Position numbers and translations under genes: made by a program. Below, one piece after another: positions 9,714 through 19,180 of a stretch of 64,000 nucleotides of DNA. Under the pieces are notes generated by a model. It saw only the letters and a list, made by a program, of their open reading frames with translations, was not told the DNA's origin and made no database searches. The stretch covers positions 17,048 through 81,047 of the forward strand of contig NZ_DIHC01000053.1 in assembly GCF_002419965.1 (NCBI RefSeq), written 5' to 3'. This DNA is from Pseudomonas sp. UBA5706. Lineage in GTDB: Bacteria > Pseudomonadota > Gammaproteobacteria > Pseudomonadales > Pseudomonadaceae. Every line of letters starts with the position of its first letter. Position 1 is the first letter of the stretch.

Positions 9714-11822
9714 TCATGCCGCCACGACTGTCACCGGCACCCCGTTAAGTGCAGCATTGCCGGACACCGCATCCATCTGCCGTTCGTCTGTGAGGTCGTT
9801 GGCGCTCTCTCCCGGTTGTGCACGGGCAATGGCCATCTGCACCCCAGGGCGACCATGCCCCCACCCATGCGGCAGGCTCACAACACCGGGCATCATGTCG
9901 TGGCTGCCGATGACTTCCACCTCGATCATCCCGACTCGCGAAGTCACTCGAACCCGCTGGCCATCGCTCAAGCAGCGGCTGGCGAGGTCGTCCGGGTGCA
10001 TCAGCAATTGATGCCGTGGCTTGCCTTTCACCAGGCGATGGTAATTGTGCATCCACGAGTTGTTGCTGCGCACGTGACGGCGCCCGATCAGCAGCAGTTC
10101 GTCGGCCTGCGGTCGCACAGCCGTAATGAAACGCTCCAGATCGGCCAGGATCAACCCCGGCGCAGCCTGTACACGTTGATTGGCGGTTCGCAGTCGCGAC
10201 GCCAGATTGGGCTTGAGAGCGCCCAGATCCATCCCGTGCGGATGGCCGTATAACGTGTCCAGCGATAGCTTGAAATCGGAGGCATCGCCATACAATCCCG
10301 CGCGCAGGCCCCGGTCAACCATGTGCGCAGGGGCAATGGTCGGCTTCAGCTCGCGCCCGGTTTTCAGCGCAAATGCTTCGGCCAGGCCGACGAAGATTTC
10401 CCAGTCATGCCGCGCACCCTCGGGTTTGGCGAGGATGGCGCGGTTGAAGCGCGTGACATTGCGCACCGCAAACATATTGAAAGTGGAGTCGTAGTGATCG
10501 TTTTCCAGCGCTGAGGTCGAGGGCAGGATCAGGTCGGCATGACGCGTGGTTTCATTGATGTACAGATCCACGCAAACCATGAATTCCAGCCCGTCCAGCG
10601 CTTTATCCAGCCTGCGCCCATTCGGCGTCGACAGCACTGGGTTGCCCGCGACGGTGATCAGCGCCCTCACCTGCCCTTGGCCTTCGGTAAGCATTTCTTC
10701 GGCCAGCGCCGAGACCGGCAGTTCGCCGGCGTACTCCGGGAGCCCGGAAACGCGGCTTTGCCAGCGGTTGAACCCGCCGCCTGAAGTCGATGCGACCAGG
10801 TCCAATGCTGGCTCGGTGCACAACGCACCGCCTACGCGATCGAGGTTGCCAGTCACCAGATTGATCAATTGCACCAGCCAGTGACACACGCTGCCAAAAG
10901 CTTGCGTGGAGATACCCATGCGCCCGTAACAGACGGCCCTTTCAGCGCTGGCAAAATCTCTCGCCAACTGTTTGATCTGTTCAGCCGGTACGCCACAGCG
11001 CAGGCTCATGGCCTCGGCATCCATGCTTGCAATCGCAATCCGCACTTGCTCAAGGCCATCGACCGGCAGGTGACTGTCTCGGGTCAGGCCTTCGGCGAAC
11101 AGCGTGTGTAACACGCCAAGCAGCAGCGCGGCGTCGCCACCGGGCCGGATGAATACATGTTGATCGGCAATGGCTGCGGTTTCACTGCGCCGCGGATCGA
11201 CCACCACGACTTTGCCGCCACGTGCCTGAATGGCCTTCAGGCGCTTTTCCACGTCCGGCACGGTCATGATGCTGCCGTTGGAGGCCAACGGATTCGCGCC
11301 GAGGATGAGCATAAAATCCGTATGATCGATGTCAGCAATAGGCAGCAACAGGCCGTGCCCATACATCAGGTAGCTGGTCAGGTGCTGGGGAAGTTGATCC
11401 ACAGAGGTCGCCGAAAAACGATTGCGGGTCTTGAGCAGCCCAAGAAAATAATTACTGTGGGTCATCAGCCCGTAGTTATGAACGCTGGGATTGCCCTGGT
11501 ACACAGCGACAGCGTTCTGCCCATGACGCTGCTGGATGTCGGCCAGACGCTCTGCCACCAGGTCGAACGCCGTCTGCCAGTCGATTGGTTGCCACTGGGA
11601 GCCTATCCGAAGCATCGGCTGGCGCAGGCGGTCGGGATCGTTCTGGATGTCCTGCAATGCCACTGCCTTGGGACAAATATGCCCGCGGCTAAAGGTGTCC
11701 TGGGCATCGCCCTTGATCGAGCTGATATGCACCGTAGCATCGTCTTGCAGAGTAGTTTCGATGGTCAGGCCGCAGATAGCCTCACACAGATGACAGGCGC
11801 GGTGATGGATAGTCTTGGTCAT
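9714..11822 (-). CDS. Molybdopterin-dependent oxidoreductase (FdhF/NarB-like)
   Basis: Large catalytic subunit of the DMSO-reductase superfamily. The N-terminus has a [4Fe-4S] site C-x2-C-x3-C...C (RACHLCEAICGL, GHICPKA). Mo-bis-MGD binding segments follow (GANPLASNGS, VVVDPRRSETA, GRMGISTQAFGS), and the molydopterin dinucleotide-binding domain begins near LLIGRRHVRSNNSW. About 702 residues from the ATG at 11822; ATG 11834 or an upstream TTG are alternatives. No signal peptide, so probably cytoplasmic. No small subunit, ferredoxin or diaphorase partner lies beside it; the electron donor and substrate cannot be told. Confidence 0.88.
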   Translation of the reverse strand: MTKTIHHRACHLCEAICGLTIETTLQDDATVHISSIKGDAQDTFSRGHICPKAVALQDIQNDPDRLRQPMLRIGSQWQPIDWQTAFDLVAERLADIQQRHGQNAVAVYQGNPSVHNYGLMTHSNYFLGLLKTRNRFSATSVDQLPQHLTSYLMYGHGLLLPIADIDHTDFMLILGANPLASNGSIMTVPDVEKRLKAIQARGGKVVVVDPRRSETAAIADQHVFIRPGGDAALLLGVLHTLFAEGLTRDSHLPVDGLEQVRIAIASMDAEAMSLRCGVPAEQIKQLARDFASAERAVCYGRMGISTQAFGSVCHWLVQLINLVTGNLDRVGGALCTEPALDLVASTSGGGFNRWQSRVSGLPEYAGELPVSALAEEMLTEGQGQVRALITVAGNPVLSTPNGRRLDKALDGLEFMVCVDLYINETTRHADLILPSTSALENDHYDSTFNMFAVRNVTRFNRAILAKPEGARHDWEIFVGLAEAFALKTGRELKPTIAPAHMVDRGLRAGLYGDASDFKLSLDTLYGHPHGMDLGALKPNLASRLRTANQRVQAAPGLILADLERFITAVRPQADELLLIGRRHVRSNNSWMHNYHRLVKGKPRHQLLMHPDDLASRCLSDGQRVRVTSRVGMIEVEVIGSHDMMPGVVSLPHGWGHGRPGVQMAIARAQPGESANDLTDERQMDAVSGNAALNGVPVTVVAA

Positions 11823-11970
11823 CGCCAGTCTCATGTTTTTGTGGCGCGACCCGTGTGATCGCGGAGACAAAACTATGGAGCCTGCCGCAGGACTTGGCCA
11901 TAAACGTCAGCGCCGTGAATCGGACGGCATCAGGTGAGCCAATAGCTCACCGGCGGGATGAATCGGGTGG

Positions 11971-12273
11971 TCAGGAAGCCGAACCACCTATGGGCGTGAC
12001 AACTTTGTGTTGCAACTGAATTTCATGGACGGTTTCAACCTGCTCCTGGGAGACCTGCACGCCCGTCAGCTCGCCAATCAAGCGCCAGTGATCGTCGAGG
12101 CCGGCGCTGATGGTTGCCATGCGATCGATCATGCGTCGACCTGCAGAGCGGGTCACTTCATCTTCGCTGCGCATCAGCTCGAACGACATTGACGTCATGG
12201 ACGCTGTGAGGTGTGTAAGGGTACGGGCCGTGAGCCCGAGCAGTTCCGTCAATTGTTTCTCTTTTGAATCCAT
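11971..12273 (-). CDS. Hypothetical helical protein
   Basis: A 100-residue soluble protein, almost entirely predicted helix, with amphipathic repeats (ELLGLTARTLTHLTASM, RMIDRMATISAGLDDHWRLIGELTGV). I do not recognise the family with confidence. The ATG at 12273 is preceded on its strand by AAAGAGGTGG, a good ribosome binding site. It lies 150 bases upstream of the molybdopterin oxidoreductase on the same strand, so co-transcription is possible. Confidence 0.7.
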   Translation of the reverse strand: MDSKEKQLTELLGLTARTLTHLTASMTSMSFELMRSEDEVTRSAGRRMIDRMATISAGLDDHWRLIGELTGVQVSQEQVETVHEIQLQHKVVTPIGGSAS

Positions 12274-12724
12274 TCCCCACCTCTTTTAGAGGACATAAGC
12301 GGCCTTTATAACCCACGCCACAGGTTTCGGAAACGTCCGGGTTTCGACGGCGTGAAGCGTGTCGCAGAAGGTTTCAGCAGCATCTTGAAACTATTGCAAA
12401 ATGAGCATTGATTGCCATCGCCATACCGCCGGTGTAAACCTCCGCCCGGCTGATCGCATGAGGGGTGGCTAATTGCCTTTGCTGCGTATCGAACTGTAGC
12501 ACTTCGTTACATGAAAAGCGTCTCAAACACATCGCATTGACGTGCCAGGAGAGATGGCAGAGATTTTCAAACACGCCAGGCCTTGGCACGAGGCGACATT
12601 TTCTTATACCCTCGCGCCTTCCCTATTCGTCGCCCCGTGCGGCTTTTGCCGCAGGTCTCGCCCGTTTTCCCGATAAAACCCGGCATTGAGGATCTGCGGT
12701 CTGTTGCAGACAAGGTAGTTAATG
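12274..12724. other. Intergenic stretch before argF
   Basis: About 450 bases with no convincing gene. It must contain the divergent promoters of the 100-residue helical protein and argF. I see no clear hairpin, repeat or ArgR-type box that I can name. Confidence 0.5.
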
Positions 12725-13645
12725 ATGAGCGCAAGGCACTTTCTCTCGATGATGGACTACACGCCAGATGAACTCGGCAGCGTGATCCGTCGAGGTATTG
12801 AGCTGAAGGACCTGCGAAATCGTGGTGTGCTGTTCGAGCCGCTGAGAGGCCGGGTGCTGGCCATGATCTTCGAGAAATCTTCGACTCGAACCCGGGTTTC
12901 CTTTGAGGCGGGCATGATTCAGCTCGGCGGTCAGGCTATTTTTCTGTCGCCCCGGGACACCCAACTGGGCCGTGGCGAACCGATTGCCGACGGTGCACGC
13001 GTCATGTCGCGCATGGTCGATGCGGTGATGATCCGTACGTTCGCCCACAGCAACCTCACCGAATTCGCCGCCCACTCACGCGTACCGGTCATCAACGGCT
13101 TGTCCGACGATCTTCACCCCTGCCAATTGCTTGCGGACATGCAGACCTTCCTTGAGCACCGCGGCTCGATCAAGGGTAAAACCGTCGCCTGGGTCGGCGA
13201 CGGCAACAACATGTGCAACAGCTATATAGAAGCAGCGATCCAGTTCGACTTCCAGCTGCGCATTGCCTGCCCGCAAGGCTATGAGCCTGATCCGCGGTTC
13301 CTCGCGCTGGCGGGTAATCGCGTGACACTCACCCGCGACCCGCGTGAAGCCGTCAAAGACGCACACCTGATCAGCACCGACGTGTGGACGTCCATGGGCC
13401 AGGAAGAAGAAGCGGCCAAACGCCTCGCGTTGTTCAAACCATTCCAGGTCACCCGGGCCATGCTCGATCTGGCCGCCGACGACGTCCTGTTCATGCACTG
13501 TCTGCCGGCGCACCGAGGTGAAGAGATCAGCCAGGATTTGCTCGACGACGTGCGTTCGGTGGCCTGGGATCAGGCCGAGAACCGTTTGCATGCGCAAAAG
13601 GCGCTATTGGAGTTTCTCGTCGCGCCGGCTTATCAACCGGCATGA
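12725..13645 (+). CDS. argF: Ornithine carbamoyltransferase (anabolic)
   Basis: Makes citrulline from ornithine and carbamoyl phosphate. Carbamoyl-phosphate loop SSTRTR (about residue 47-52), HPCQLLAD, and ornithine-binding FMHCLPAHRGEE are intact. 306 residues from ATG 12725, the start used by the P. aeruginosa anabolic enzyme (MSARHFLSMMDYTPDEL); an ATG one codon earlier is also possible. AAGG lies 9 bases upstream. Its stop overlaps the start of the ABC ATPase by 4 bases. The product feeds argG at 3684. Confidence 0.97.
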   Translation: MSARHFLSMMDYTPDELGSVIRRGIELKDLRNRGVLFEPLRGRVLAMIFEKSSTRTRVSFEAGMIQLGGQAIFLSPRDTQLGRGEPIADGARVMSRMVDAVMIRTFAHSNLTEFAAHSRVPVINGLSDDLHPCQLLADMQTFLEHRGSIKGKTVAWVGDGNNMCNSYIEAAIQFDFQLRIACPQGYEPDPRFLALAGNRVTLTRDPREAVKDAHLISTDVWTSMGQEEEAAKRLALFKPFQVTRAMLDLAADDVLFMHCLPAHRGEEISQDLLDDVRSVAWDQAENRLHAQKALLEFLVAPAYQPA

Positions 13646-14706
13646 GCGAGCCGATGTTGCTTCAACTGCACAACCTCGCCTGCGGGTATCAGCAACAACG
13701 GGTCGTGCAGGGCCTCGATCTGCAGCTAAACGCGGGCGACATCGGCTGCCTGCTGGGCTCTTCGGGCTGCGGCAAAACCACGACACTGCGGGCCATTGCC
13801 GGTTTCGAGCCGGTGCATGAGGGCCAGATCGTCCTTGCAGGTCAAGTGATCTCTAGCCGCGGCTTTACCCTGGCGCCCGAAAAGCGCCGGATCGGCATGG
13901 TGTTCCAGGACTACGCACTGTTCCCGCATCTGAGCGTGGCCGACAACGTTGCTTTTGGCATCCGCCATCATCCGCGCCTCTCCAGGGTGGTAGAGCAGAT
14001 GCTCGAACTGGTCAATCTGGGTGCACTGGGCAAGCGTCATCCCCACGAACTCTCCGGCGGACAGCAGCAGCGGGTGGCCCTAGCTCGCGCGCTGGCGCCC
14101 GAACCACAGCTGCTGCTGATGGACGAACCCTTTTCCAACCTTGACGGCGAGCTGCGTCGGCGCCTGAGTCTTGAGGTGCGTGACATTCTCAAGGCCCGTG
14201 GGACCAGCGCCATTCTGGTGACCCATGATCAGGAGGAGGCCTTCGCAGTCAGCGATCACGTGGGCGTGTTCAAAGAGGGGCGACTGGAGCAGTGGGATAC
14301 GCCGTACAACCTGTATCACCGACCGGCTACACCCTACGTGGCCAGTTTCGTCGGTCAGGGCTATTTCGTGCGGGGGCGTTTGATAGACGGCGAATTGGTA
14401 CAGAGTGAGTTGGGGACGCTGCGAGTCAATGGCTCGGACGCAGGCGTCGCCGGGACATCGGTCGACGTGCTGTTGCGCCCTGACGACATCGCATTTGCAC
14501 CTGACAGTCCGCTGAAGGCCAGCGTCACGGGCAAGACATTCCAGGGCGCCGCGACCTTGTATCGCTTGCAGCTGCCGAGCGGGACGCCGCTGCAAGCGCT
14601 GTTCCCCAGCCATGCTGACTTGCGCGCCGGGGATGAGGCGGGGATTCGCGTAGCGGCAGAACGGTTGGCAGTGTTTGCGGCTCAGGAACATGTGCCTGCG
14701 GTGTGA
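13642..14706 (+). CDS. ABC transporter ATP-binding protein, FbpC/PotA-like
   Basis: A 354-residue import-type ATPase. Walker A GSSGCGKTT (about residues 38-46), Q-loop in MVFQDYALFPH, signature ELSGGQQQRVALARAL, Walker B LLLMDEPFSNLD and the switch histidine in VTHDQEEAF are all present. The C-terminal 110 residues form a TOBE-type regulatory domain. Sequence style fits ferric-iron or polyamine importers. It overlaps argF by 4 bases but no permease or binding protein is adjacent, so its partner is elsewhere and the substrate is unknown. Confidence 0.88.
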   Translation: MSEPMLLQLHNLACGYQQQRVVQGLDLQLNAGDIGCLLGSSGCGKTTTLRAIAGFEPVHEGQIVLAGQVISSRGFTLAPEKRRIGMVFQDYALFPHLSVADNVAFGIRHHPRLSRVVEQMLELVNLGALGKRHPHELSGGQQQRVALARALAPEPQLLLMDEPFSNLDGELRRRLSLEVRDILKARGTSAILVTHDQEEAFAVSDHVGVFKEGRLEQWDTPYNLYHRPATPYVASFVGQGYFVRGRLIDGELVQSELGTLRVNGSDAGVAGTSVDVLLRPDDIAFAPDSPLKASVTGKTFQGAATLYRLQLPSGTPLQALFPSHADLRAGDEAGIRVAAERLAVFAAQEHVPAV

Positions 14707-14728
14707 CCGGATTATCTGAATCCCAGCG

Positions 14729-14811
14729 CTGTTGCAGCATGGCTTGCCGGCAGTGGCGCATGCGATTCGTCGCCGACGGCCAGTCGCGCTGCTACACAAA
14801 TCCACACTCGC
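14729..14811. repeat. REP/BIME-like element
   Basis: A GC-rich imperfect palindrome between the ABC ATPase and phzF-like genes: TTGCAGCATGGCTTGCCGGC at one end and a degenerate inverted copy ending CGCTGCTAC at the other. This is the pattern of Pseudomonas REP sequences. Confidence 0.6.
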
Positions 14812-14823
14812 CGAAGTGCGTGA

Positions 14824-15612
14824 TCATCCCAGCGTCAACACCCCGCTGGCCACCAGCGTCGCAGACCCGCCGATCTTTACCCTGTCCCCTTCCAGGCGGC
14901 AGAACAACTCCCCGCCCCGAGCCGAACTCTGATATGCGGTGAGGCTGAACTTGTTCAGCCGCGCCGACCAATAAGGAATCAGGCAGCAGTGGGTCGAGCC
15001 GGTTACCGGGTCTTCAGGGATGCCGATCGCCGGGGCGAAATAGCGAGAGACGAAATCATAGCGTTCAGCGTCCCCCTTGGCGGTCACGATTACGCCGGGC
15101 CAGGGCAAGCATGCGATGGCTGCGAAATCGGGCTTGCAGTCACGCACTGCCTGTTCGGACTCCAGCACCACGAGCAGTTCCGCCGAAGCCAGCACGTCAA
15201 CCACCTCGGTATTCAGTGCGCGTTCGATATCGACGGTCACGCCCATCTGAGTGGGCGGCATGGCGGGGAAATCCATTAGCAGCCGGCCATTTTCCCGCGT
15301 CACGCTTAACGCACCCGATTTGCTGACGAACTCAAGGGTGTCCGACGTCTCGCCGTACTTTTCAAACAGCACAAACGCACTCGCCAGCGTCGCATGCCCG
15401 CACAGCGGTACCTCGCTGCTGGGCGTGAACCAGCGAATGTGCCAACCCTGAGCCTCACGCACGACAAATGCAGTCTCGGAGAGGTTGTGTTCGGCGGCTA
15501 TACGCTGCATCAGCTCATCCGACAGCCAGCCATCGAGGCGATAGACCATCGCCGGGTTGCCGGAAAACGGCCGGTCAGTAAAAGCATCGACTTGATGATA
15601 TTCAAGCAGCAT
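14824..15612 (-). CDS. PhzF-family isomerase/epimerase-like protein
   Basis: A 262-residue member of the PhzF fold family (diaminopimelate-epimerase-like). The N-terminal signature HQVDAFTDRPFSGNPAMVY and the catalytic glutamate in HNLSETAFV are present, as are GHATLASAF and GIPEDPVTGSTHC of the second half. ATG 15612 is preferred over GTG 15621 because GGGGTG lies 8 bases upstream. It is not in a phenazine cluster; most housekeeping members have unknown substrates, so only the family is called. Confidence 0.85.
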   Translation of the reverse strand: MLLEYHQVDAFTDRPFSGNPAMVYRLDGWLSDELMQRIAAEHNLSETAFVVREAQGWHIRWFTPSSEVPLCGHATLASAFVLFEKYGETSDTLEFVSKSGALSVTRENGRLLMDFPAMPPTQMGVTVDIERALNTEVVDVLASAELLVVLESEQAVRDCKPDFAAIACLPWPGVIVTAKGDAERYDFVSRYFAPAIGIPEDPVTGSTHCCLIPYWSARLNKFSLTAYQSSARGGELFCRLEGDRVKIGGSATLVASGVLTLG

Positions 15613-15702
15613 GAAAGGCACCCCGGTTTTTATTGTTCACCAGCATTTGGCTGCCAATGGCCTGCGCATGACTGGCGCAGGTACGTTAACGGCACACACG
15701 AA

Positions 15703-16173
15703 TCATTCACGACCAATCGGCGCGAACGTTCCTTGAGTGTGTTCTGCGAGCACCGTAGCCGACAGCTCGACCTCAAGCCCGCGTCGCCCGGCGCTGACGA
15801 AAATCGTCGCGAACGATTGAGCGGAGAGGTCAATGAAAGTTCTCAACCCTTTCTTTTGCCCCAGCGGGCTGATGCCGCCCAGCAAATAACCCGTCGCACG
15901 CTGTGCGGCAGACGGATCGGCCATTTCCGCCTTTTTCACGCTTGCCGCGTGCGCCAGCGCCTTGAGGTCCAGCGACCCTGCGACAGGCACGACCGCGACC
16001 AGCAACTCGCCCTTCTCGGTGCTCGCCAGCAGCGTCTTGAACACTTGGGCAGGCGCCAGGCCTAGCTTTTCGGCTGCCTCCAGACCATAAGACGCGGCCT
16101 TGGGATCGTGTTCATAACTGTGGATATGGTGTTCGGCGCGAACCTTTTTCAGTAAATCCAATGCGGGGGTCAT
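15703..16173 (-). CDS. ybaK: Aminoacyl-tRNA deacylase YbaK/EbsC
   Basis: Trans-editing enzyme that hydrolyses mischarged Cys-tRNA(Pro). 156 residues, with the family pattern HSYEHDP, GLAPAQVFKTLLA, LLVAVVPVAGSLDLKALA, the central conserved lysine, and GGISPLGQKKGLRTFID. Single gene with its own promoter facing the glpK control region, 280 bases away. Confidence 0.93.
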   Translation of the reverse strand: MTPALDLLKKVRAEHHIHSYEHDPKAASYGLEAAEKLGLAPAQVFKTLLASTEKGELLVAVVPVAGSLDLKALAHAASVKKAEMADPSAAQRATGYLLGGISPLGQKKGLRTFIDLSAQSFATIFVSAGRRGLEVELSATVLAEHTQGTFAPIGRE

Positions 16174-16294
16174 GCAACACTCCAGACGACCAAGCTGTTT
16201 GTCGTTAATTGCCGTTACTTTAGGCGATCTGCCATCGAAACGCTTCTGCGACGGGCATAGGAATCAAGATCAACCGGCGGGCTGAAATGACCTC

Positions 16295-16357
16295 TTCGTT
16301 CACTTTCGACCTTTGACAATGTTCATTTACGTCTATATTTTTTCGAATACGAATATC
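16295..16357 (+). promoter_or_regulatory. GlpR-like operators upstream of glpK
   Basis: Three related sequences are spaced across this stretch: TCGTTCACTTTCGA, ATGTTCATTTACG and TTTTTTCGAATACGAATAT. They resemble the E. coli GlpR operator (half-site ATGTTCG) and match sequences before glpD. GlpR from the adjacent gene probably represses glpK here. Confidence 0.6.
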
Positions 16358-16454
16358 CAGCCCCCACCCGCAACGCCATCTGCGCAACGCAAGCGCTTTC
16401 CCACGTAGACTGATGGCAGTTTCCGGATACCCGCTTTATCACCAGGCTATCGAC

Positions 16455-17975
16455 ATGACCGACAACGACAACAAAAACTACATCATCGCCCTCGATCAAG
16501 GTACGACCAGCTCGCGCGCGATTATCTTTGACCGGGACGCCAACGTGGTAAGTACCGCCCAGAGTGAATTCGTTCAGCATTATCCACAGCCTGGCTGGGT
16601 CGAACATGACCCGATGGAGATCTTCGCCACGCAGACCGCCTGCATGACCAAGGTCCTGGCCCAGGCTAACCTGCATCACAACCAGATCGCCGCGATCGGC
16701 ATCACCAACCAGCGCGAGACAACGGTGGTCTGGGAAAGAGACAGCGGTCGGCCGATCTACAACGCTGTGGTCTGGCAATGCCGTCGCAGTACCGAGATTT
16801 GCCAACAGCTGAAGCGCGACGGCCTTGAGGATTACATCAAGGAAACCACCGGTCTGGTGATCGATCCTTATTTTTCCGGCAGCAAACTGAAGTGGATTCT
16901 CGATCACGTCGAAGGCAGCCGTGAGCGTGCCCGGCGTGGCGAGTTGCTGTTCGGCACCATTGACAGCTGGCTGATCTGGAAATTTACCGGCGGCAAGGTT
17001 CATGTCACCGATTACACCAATGCGTCGCGCACCATGATGTTCAACATCCACACCCTCCAATGGGACCAGCGGATGCTGGACGTGCTCGATGTACCACCGC
17101 AAATGCTGCCTGAGGTGAAATCCTCGTCCGAGGTTTACGGCCACAGTAAAAGCGGCATCGCCATCGCCGGTATCGCAGGTGACCAGCAATCGGCCCTGTT
17201 CGGGCAGATGTGCGTAGAGCCCGGGCAGGCCAAGAACACCTATGGTACCGGCTGTTTTCTGCTGATGAACACCGGCGAGAAAGCGGTGAAGTCCAATCAT
17301 GGCCTGCTCACTACCATCGGTTGCGGTCCGCGAGGTGAAGTGGCCTATGCGCTGGAAGGCGCTGTGTTTAACGGCGGCTCAACCGTGCAGTGGCTGCGTG
17401 ACGAACTGAAGATCGTCAACGATTCCATGGACACCGAATATTTCGCTACCAAGGTCAAGAACAGCAATGGGGTGTATCTGGTCCCGGCATTCACCGGACT
17501 CGGCGCGCCTTATTGGGACCCTTACGCACGAGGCGCGCTGTTCGGGCTGACCCGTGGCGTGAAAGTCGATCACATCATCCGCGCTGCGCTGGAGTCGATC
17601 GCCTACCAGACCCGCGACGTGCTTGACGCCATGCAGCAGGACGCAGCCGAACCTCTCAAGGCGTTGCGCGTAGACGGCGGCGCGGTGGCGAACAACTTCC
17701 TGATGCAGTTCCAGGCAGACATTCTCGGCACCCAGGTCGAACGCCCGAAGATGCGCGAGACCACAGCGTTGGGCGCAGCCTATCTGGCGGGTCTGGCGAT
17801 TGGTTTCTGGAGCGGGCTGGACGAGCTCAAGGACAAAGCCGTGATCGAGCGCAAATTCGAACCGCAGTGCGACGAAGTCGAGAAAGAAAAGCTGTACGCA
17901 GGCTGGCGCAAGGCGGTTGAGCGTACGCGGGACTGGGAGCCGCACGAAGACGTGGAGGAAGGTTTGTCGGTATAG
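16455..17975 (+). CDS. glpK: Glycerol kinase
   Basis: Phosphorylates glycerol to sn-glycerol 3-phosphate and traps it in the cell. 506 residues. FGGY kinase motifs are intact: ALDQGTTSSRAIIF at the N-terminus, TNQRETTVVW, the ATP-binding GYGTGCFLL-type segment TYGTGCFLLMNTG, and the C-terminal GALFGLTRG and RVDGGAVANNFLMQ. ATG 16455 gives the usual start; an upstream in-frame ATG at 16413 is unlikely. glpF is missing immediately upstream, where ybaK lies instead. glpR follows after a hairpin-rich 170-base gap. Confidence 0.97.
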   Translation: MTDNDNKNYIIALDQGTTSSRAIIFDRDANVVSTAQSEFVQHYPQPGWVEHDPMEIFATQTACMTKVLAQANLHHNQIAAIGITNQRETTVVWERDSGRPIYNAVVWQCRRSTEICQQLKRDGLEDYIKETTGLVIDPYFSGSKLKWILDHVEGSRERARRGELLFGTIDSWLIWKFTGGKVHVTDYTNASRTMMFNIHTLQWDQRMLDVLDVPPQMLPEVKSSSEVYGHSKSGIAIAGIAGDQQSALFGQMCVEPGQAKNTYGTGCFLLMNTGEKAVKSNHGLLTTIGCGPRGEVAYALEGAVFNGGSTVQWLRDELKIVNDSMDTEYFATKVKNSNGVYLVPAFTGLGAPYWDPYARGALFGLTRGVKVDHIIRAALESIAYQTRDVLDAMQQDAAEPLKALRVDGGAVANNFLMQFQADILGTQVERPKMRETTALGAAYLAGLAIGFWSGLDELKDKAVIERKFEPQCDEVEKEKLYAGWRKAVERTRDWEPHEDVEEGLSV

Positions 17976-18071
17976 CAGTCCGGCGTGCCAGCGGCAGCGG
18001 TGCGTCAGTTAATGGAGAGCTGACTGACACACCACCGCTGCAAAGCCGTGCTGCTTGCCGGACTGCGTATC
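17976..18071. repeat. REP-like inverted repeat between glpK and glpR
   Basis: AGTCCGGC near 17978 faces GCCGGACTG near 18056-18064, with further pairing inside (CAGCGGTG / CACCGCTG and GTCAG / CTGAC). The structure could stabilise glpK mRNA or attenuate glpR expression. Confidence 0.6.
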
Positions 18072-18149
18072 AGACAGGAGATTCTTTTTCCGGCTGACAG
18101 GTAATGGCTGCCTGCGGCATCATGGGCGCCCTTGCCCGAAGGAAGAAAA

Positions 18150-18905
18150 ATGAATCTGCCACCCCGTCAACAGCAGATCCTCGAGCTGGTCCGTGAGCGC
18201 GGCTATGTCAGCATCGAGGAAATGGCCCAATCGTTTGTCGTGACCCCGCAAACCATCCGGCGCGACATCAACCAGCTGGCGGAAATGAACCTGCTGCGCC
18301 GCTACCATGGGGGTGCCGCCTACGATTCCAGCATCGAGAACACCGCGTACGCCATGCGTGCCGATCAGATGCGCGATGAGAAACAGCGGATTGCCGAGGC
18401 GATTGCCGCCCAGATACCAGATCACGCCTCGCTGTTCATCAATATCGGCACCACCACCGAATCCATCGCGCGCGCCCTGCTTAATCACAATCACCTGAAA
18501 ATCATCACCAATAACCTGCACGTGGCCTCGATCCTCAGCGGCAAGGATGACTTCGAAGTCCTGCTGGCCGGTGGCAACGTACGCCGCGACGGCGGCGTTG
18601 TGGGTCAGGCGAGCGTGGATTTCATCACCCAGTTCAAGGTCGACTTCGCGCTGGTGGGGATCAGCGGCATTGACGAAGACGGCAGCCTGCTGGATTTCGA
18701 TTATCAGGAAGTACGGGTTTCCCAAGCGATTATCGCCAATGCACGTCAGGTGATCCTGGCCGCCGACTCCAGCAAGTTTGGCCGCAACGCTATGGTAAGG
18801 CTCGGACCCATCACTTTGATCGATTGCCTGGTCACCGATCAACCGCCAGTGCCCGCGCTGGCGCAACTCTTGACGCAAAACAAGATTCGGCTGGAAGTGG
18901 TTTAA
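18150..18905 (+). CDS. glpR: Glycerol-3-phosphate regulon repressor
   Basis: DeoR-family repressor of the glycerol regulon, released by glycerol or glycerol 3-phosphate. 251 residues. N-terminal DeoR helix-turn-helix (RQQQILELVRERGYVSIEEM, followed by VTPQTIRRDINQL), then the sugar-phosphate sensor fold with INIGTTTESIA and LAADSSKFGR. ATG 18150 has GGAAG just upstream. It lies between glpK and glpD, its targets; GlpR-like sites occur before both. A good terminator follows at 19057-19083. Confidence 0.95.
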   Translation: MNLPPRQQQILELVRERGYVSIEEMAQSFVVTPQTIRRDINQLAEMNLLRRYHGGAAYDSSIENTAYAMRADQMRDEKQRIAEAIAAQIPDHASLFINIGTTTESIARALLNHNHLKIITNNLHVASILSGKDDFEVLLAGGNVRRDGGVVGQASVDFITQFKVDFALVGISGIDEDGSLLDFDYQEVRVSQAIIANARQVILAADSSKFGRNAMVRLGPITLIDCLVTDQPPVPALAQLLTQNKIRLEVV

Positions 18906-19056
18906 GCACCCCTGCTTGCATCCCAGCGCAGTTTGATCCGGCGATACGGGTTCTGTAGCAGTCAGGTTTGGCGGTAGCAGCGGCTTGAAATCGCAGGCGC
19001 CAATAAGCCGGCCGGCGAGACAGGTTCACCCTGCCCCCTCCCCCCTTGCAACTTCC

Positions 19057-19083
19057 AAAAGCGAGCTCATGTTCGCTTTTTTT
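19057..19083 (+). terminator. Terminator of glpK-glpR
   Basis: AAAAGCGAGC/GTTCGCTTTT stem with a 4-base loop and a T-run of seven. Confidence 0.85.
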
Positions 19084-19151
19084 CCTTTCTGTTCTTCTCA
19101 ATCGTTATTTTCAATCGAAACCGGCTAGCTGGGTGCCCGCTATTGCGTTAC

Positions 19152-19180
19152 TATTTTCGAAAATGAACATACATGTTCGG
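19152..19180 (+). promoter_or_regulatory. GlpR-like operators upstream of glpD
   Basis: TATTTTCGAAAATGAACAT overlaps GAACAT-AC-ATGTTC, two adjacent inverted-repeat sites about 60-85 bases before glpD. They resemble the GlpR consensus and the sites before glpK. Confidence 0.65.

Noticed and set aside
16323..17300. 325-codon open frame on the minus strand
   Set aside because: Antisense to glpK, which has full family motifs. The frame follows from codon bias and has no ribosome binding site.
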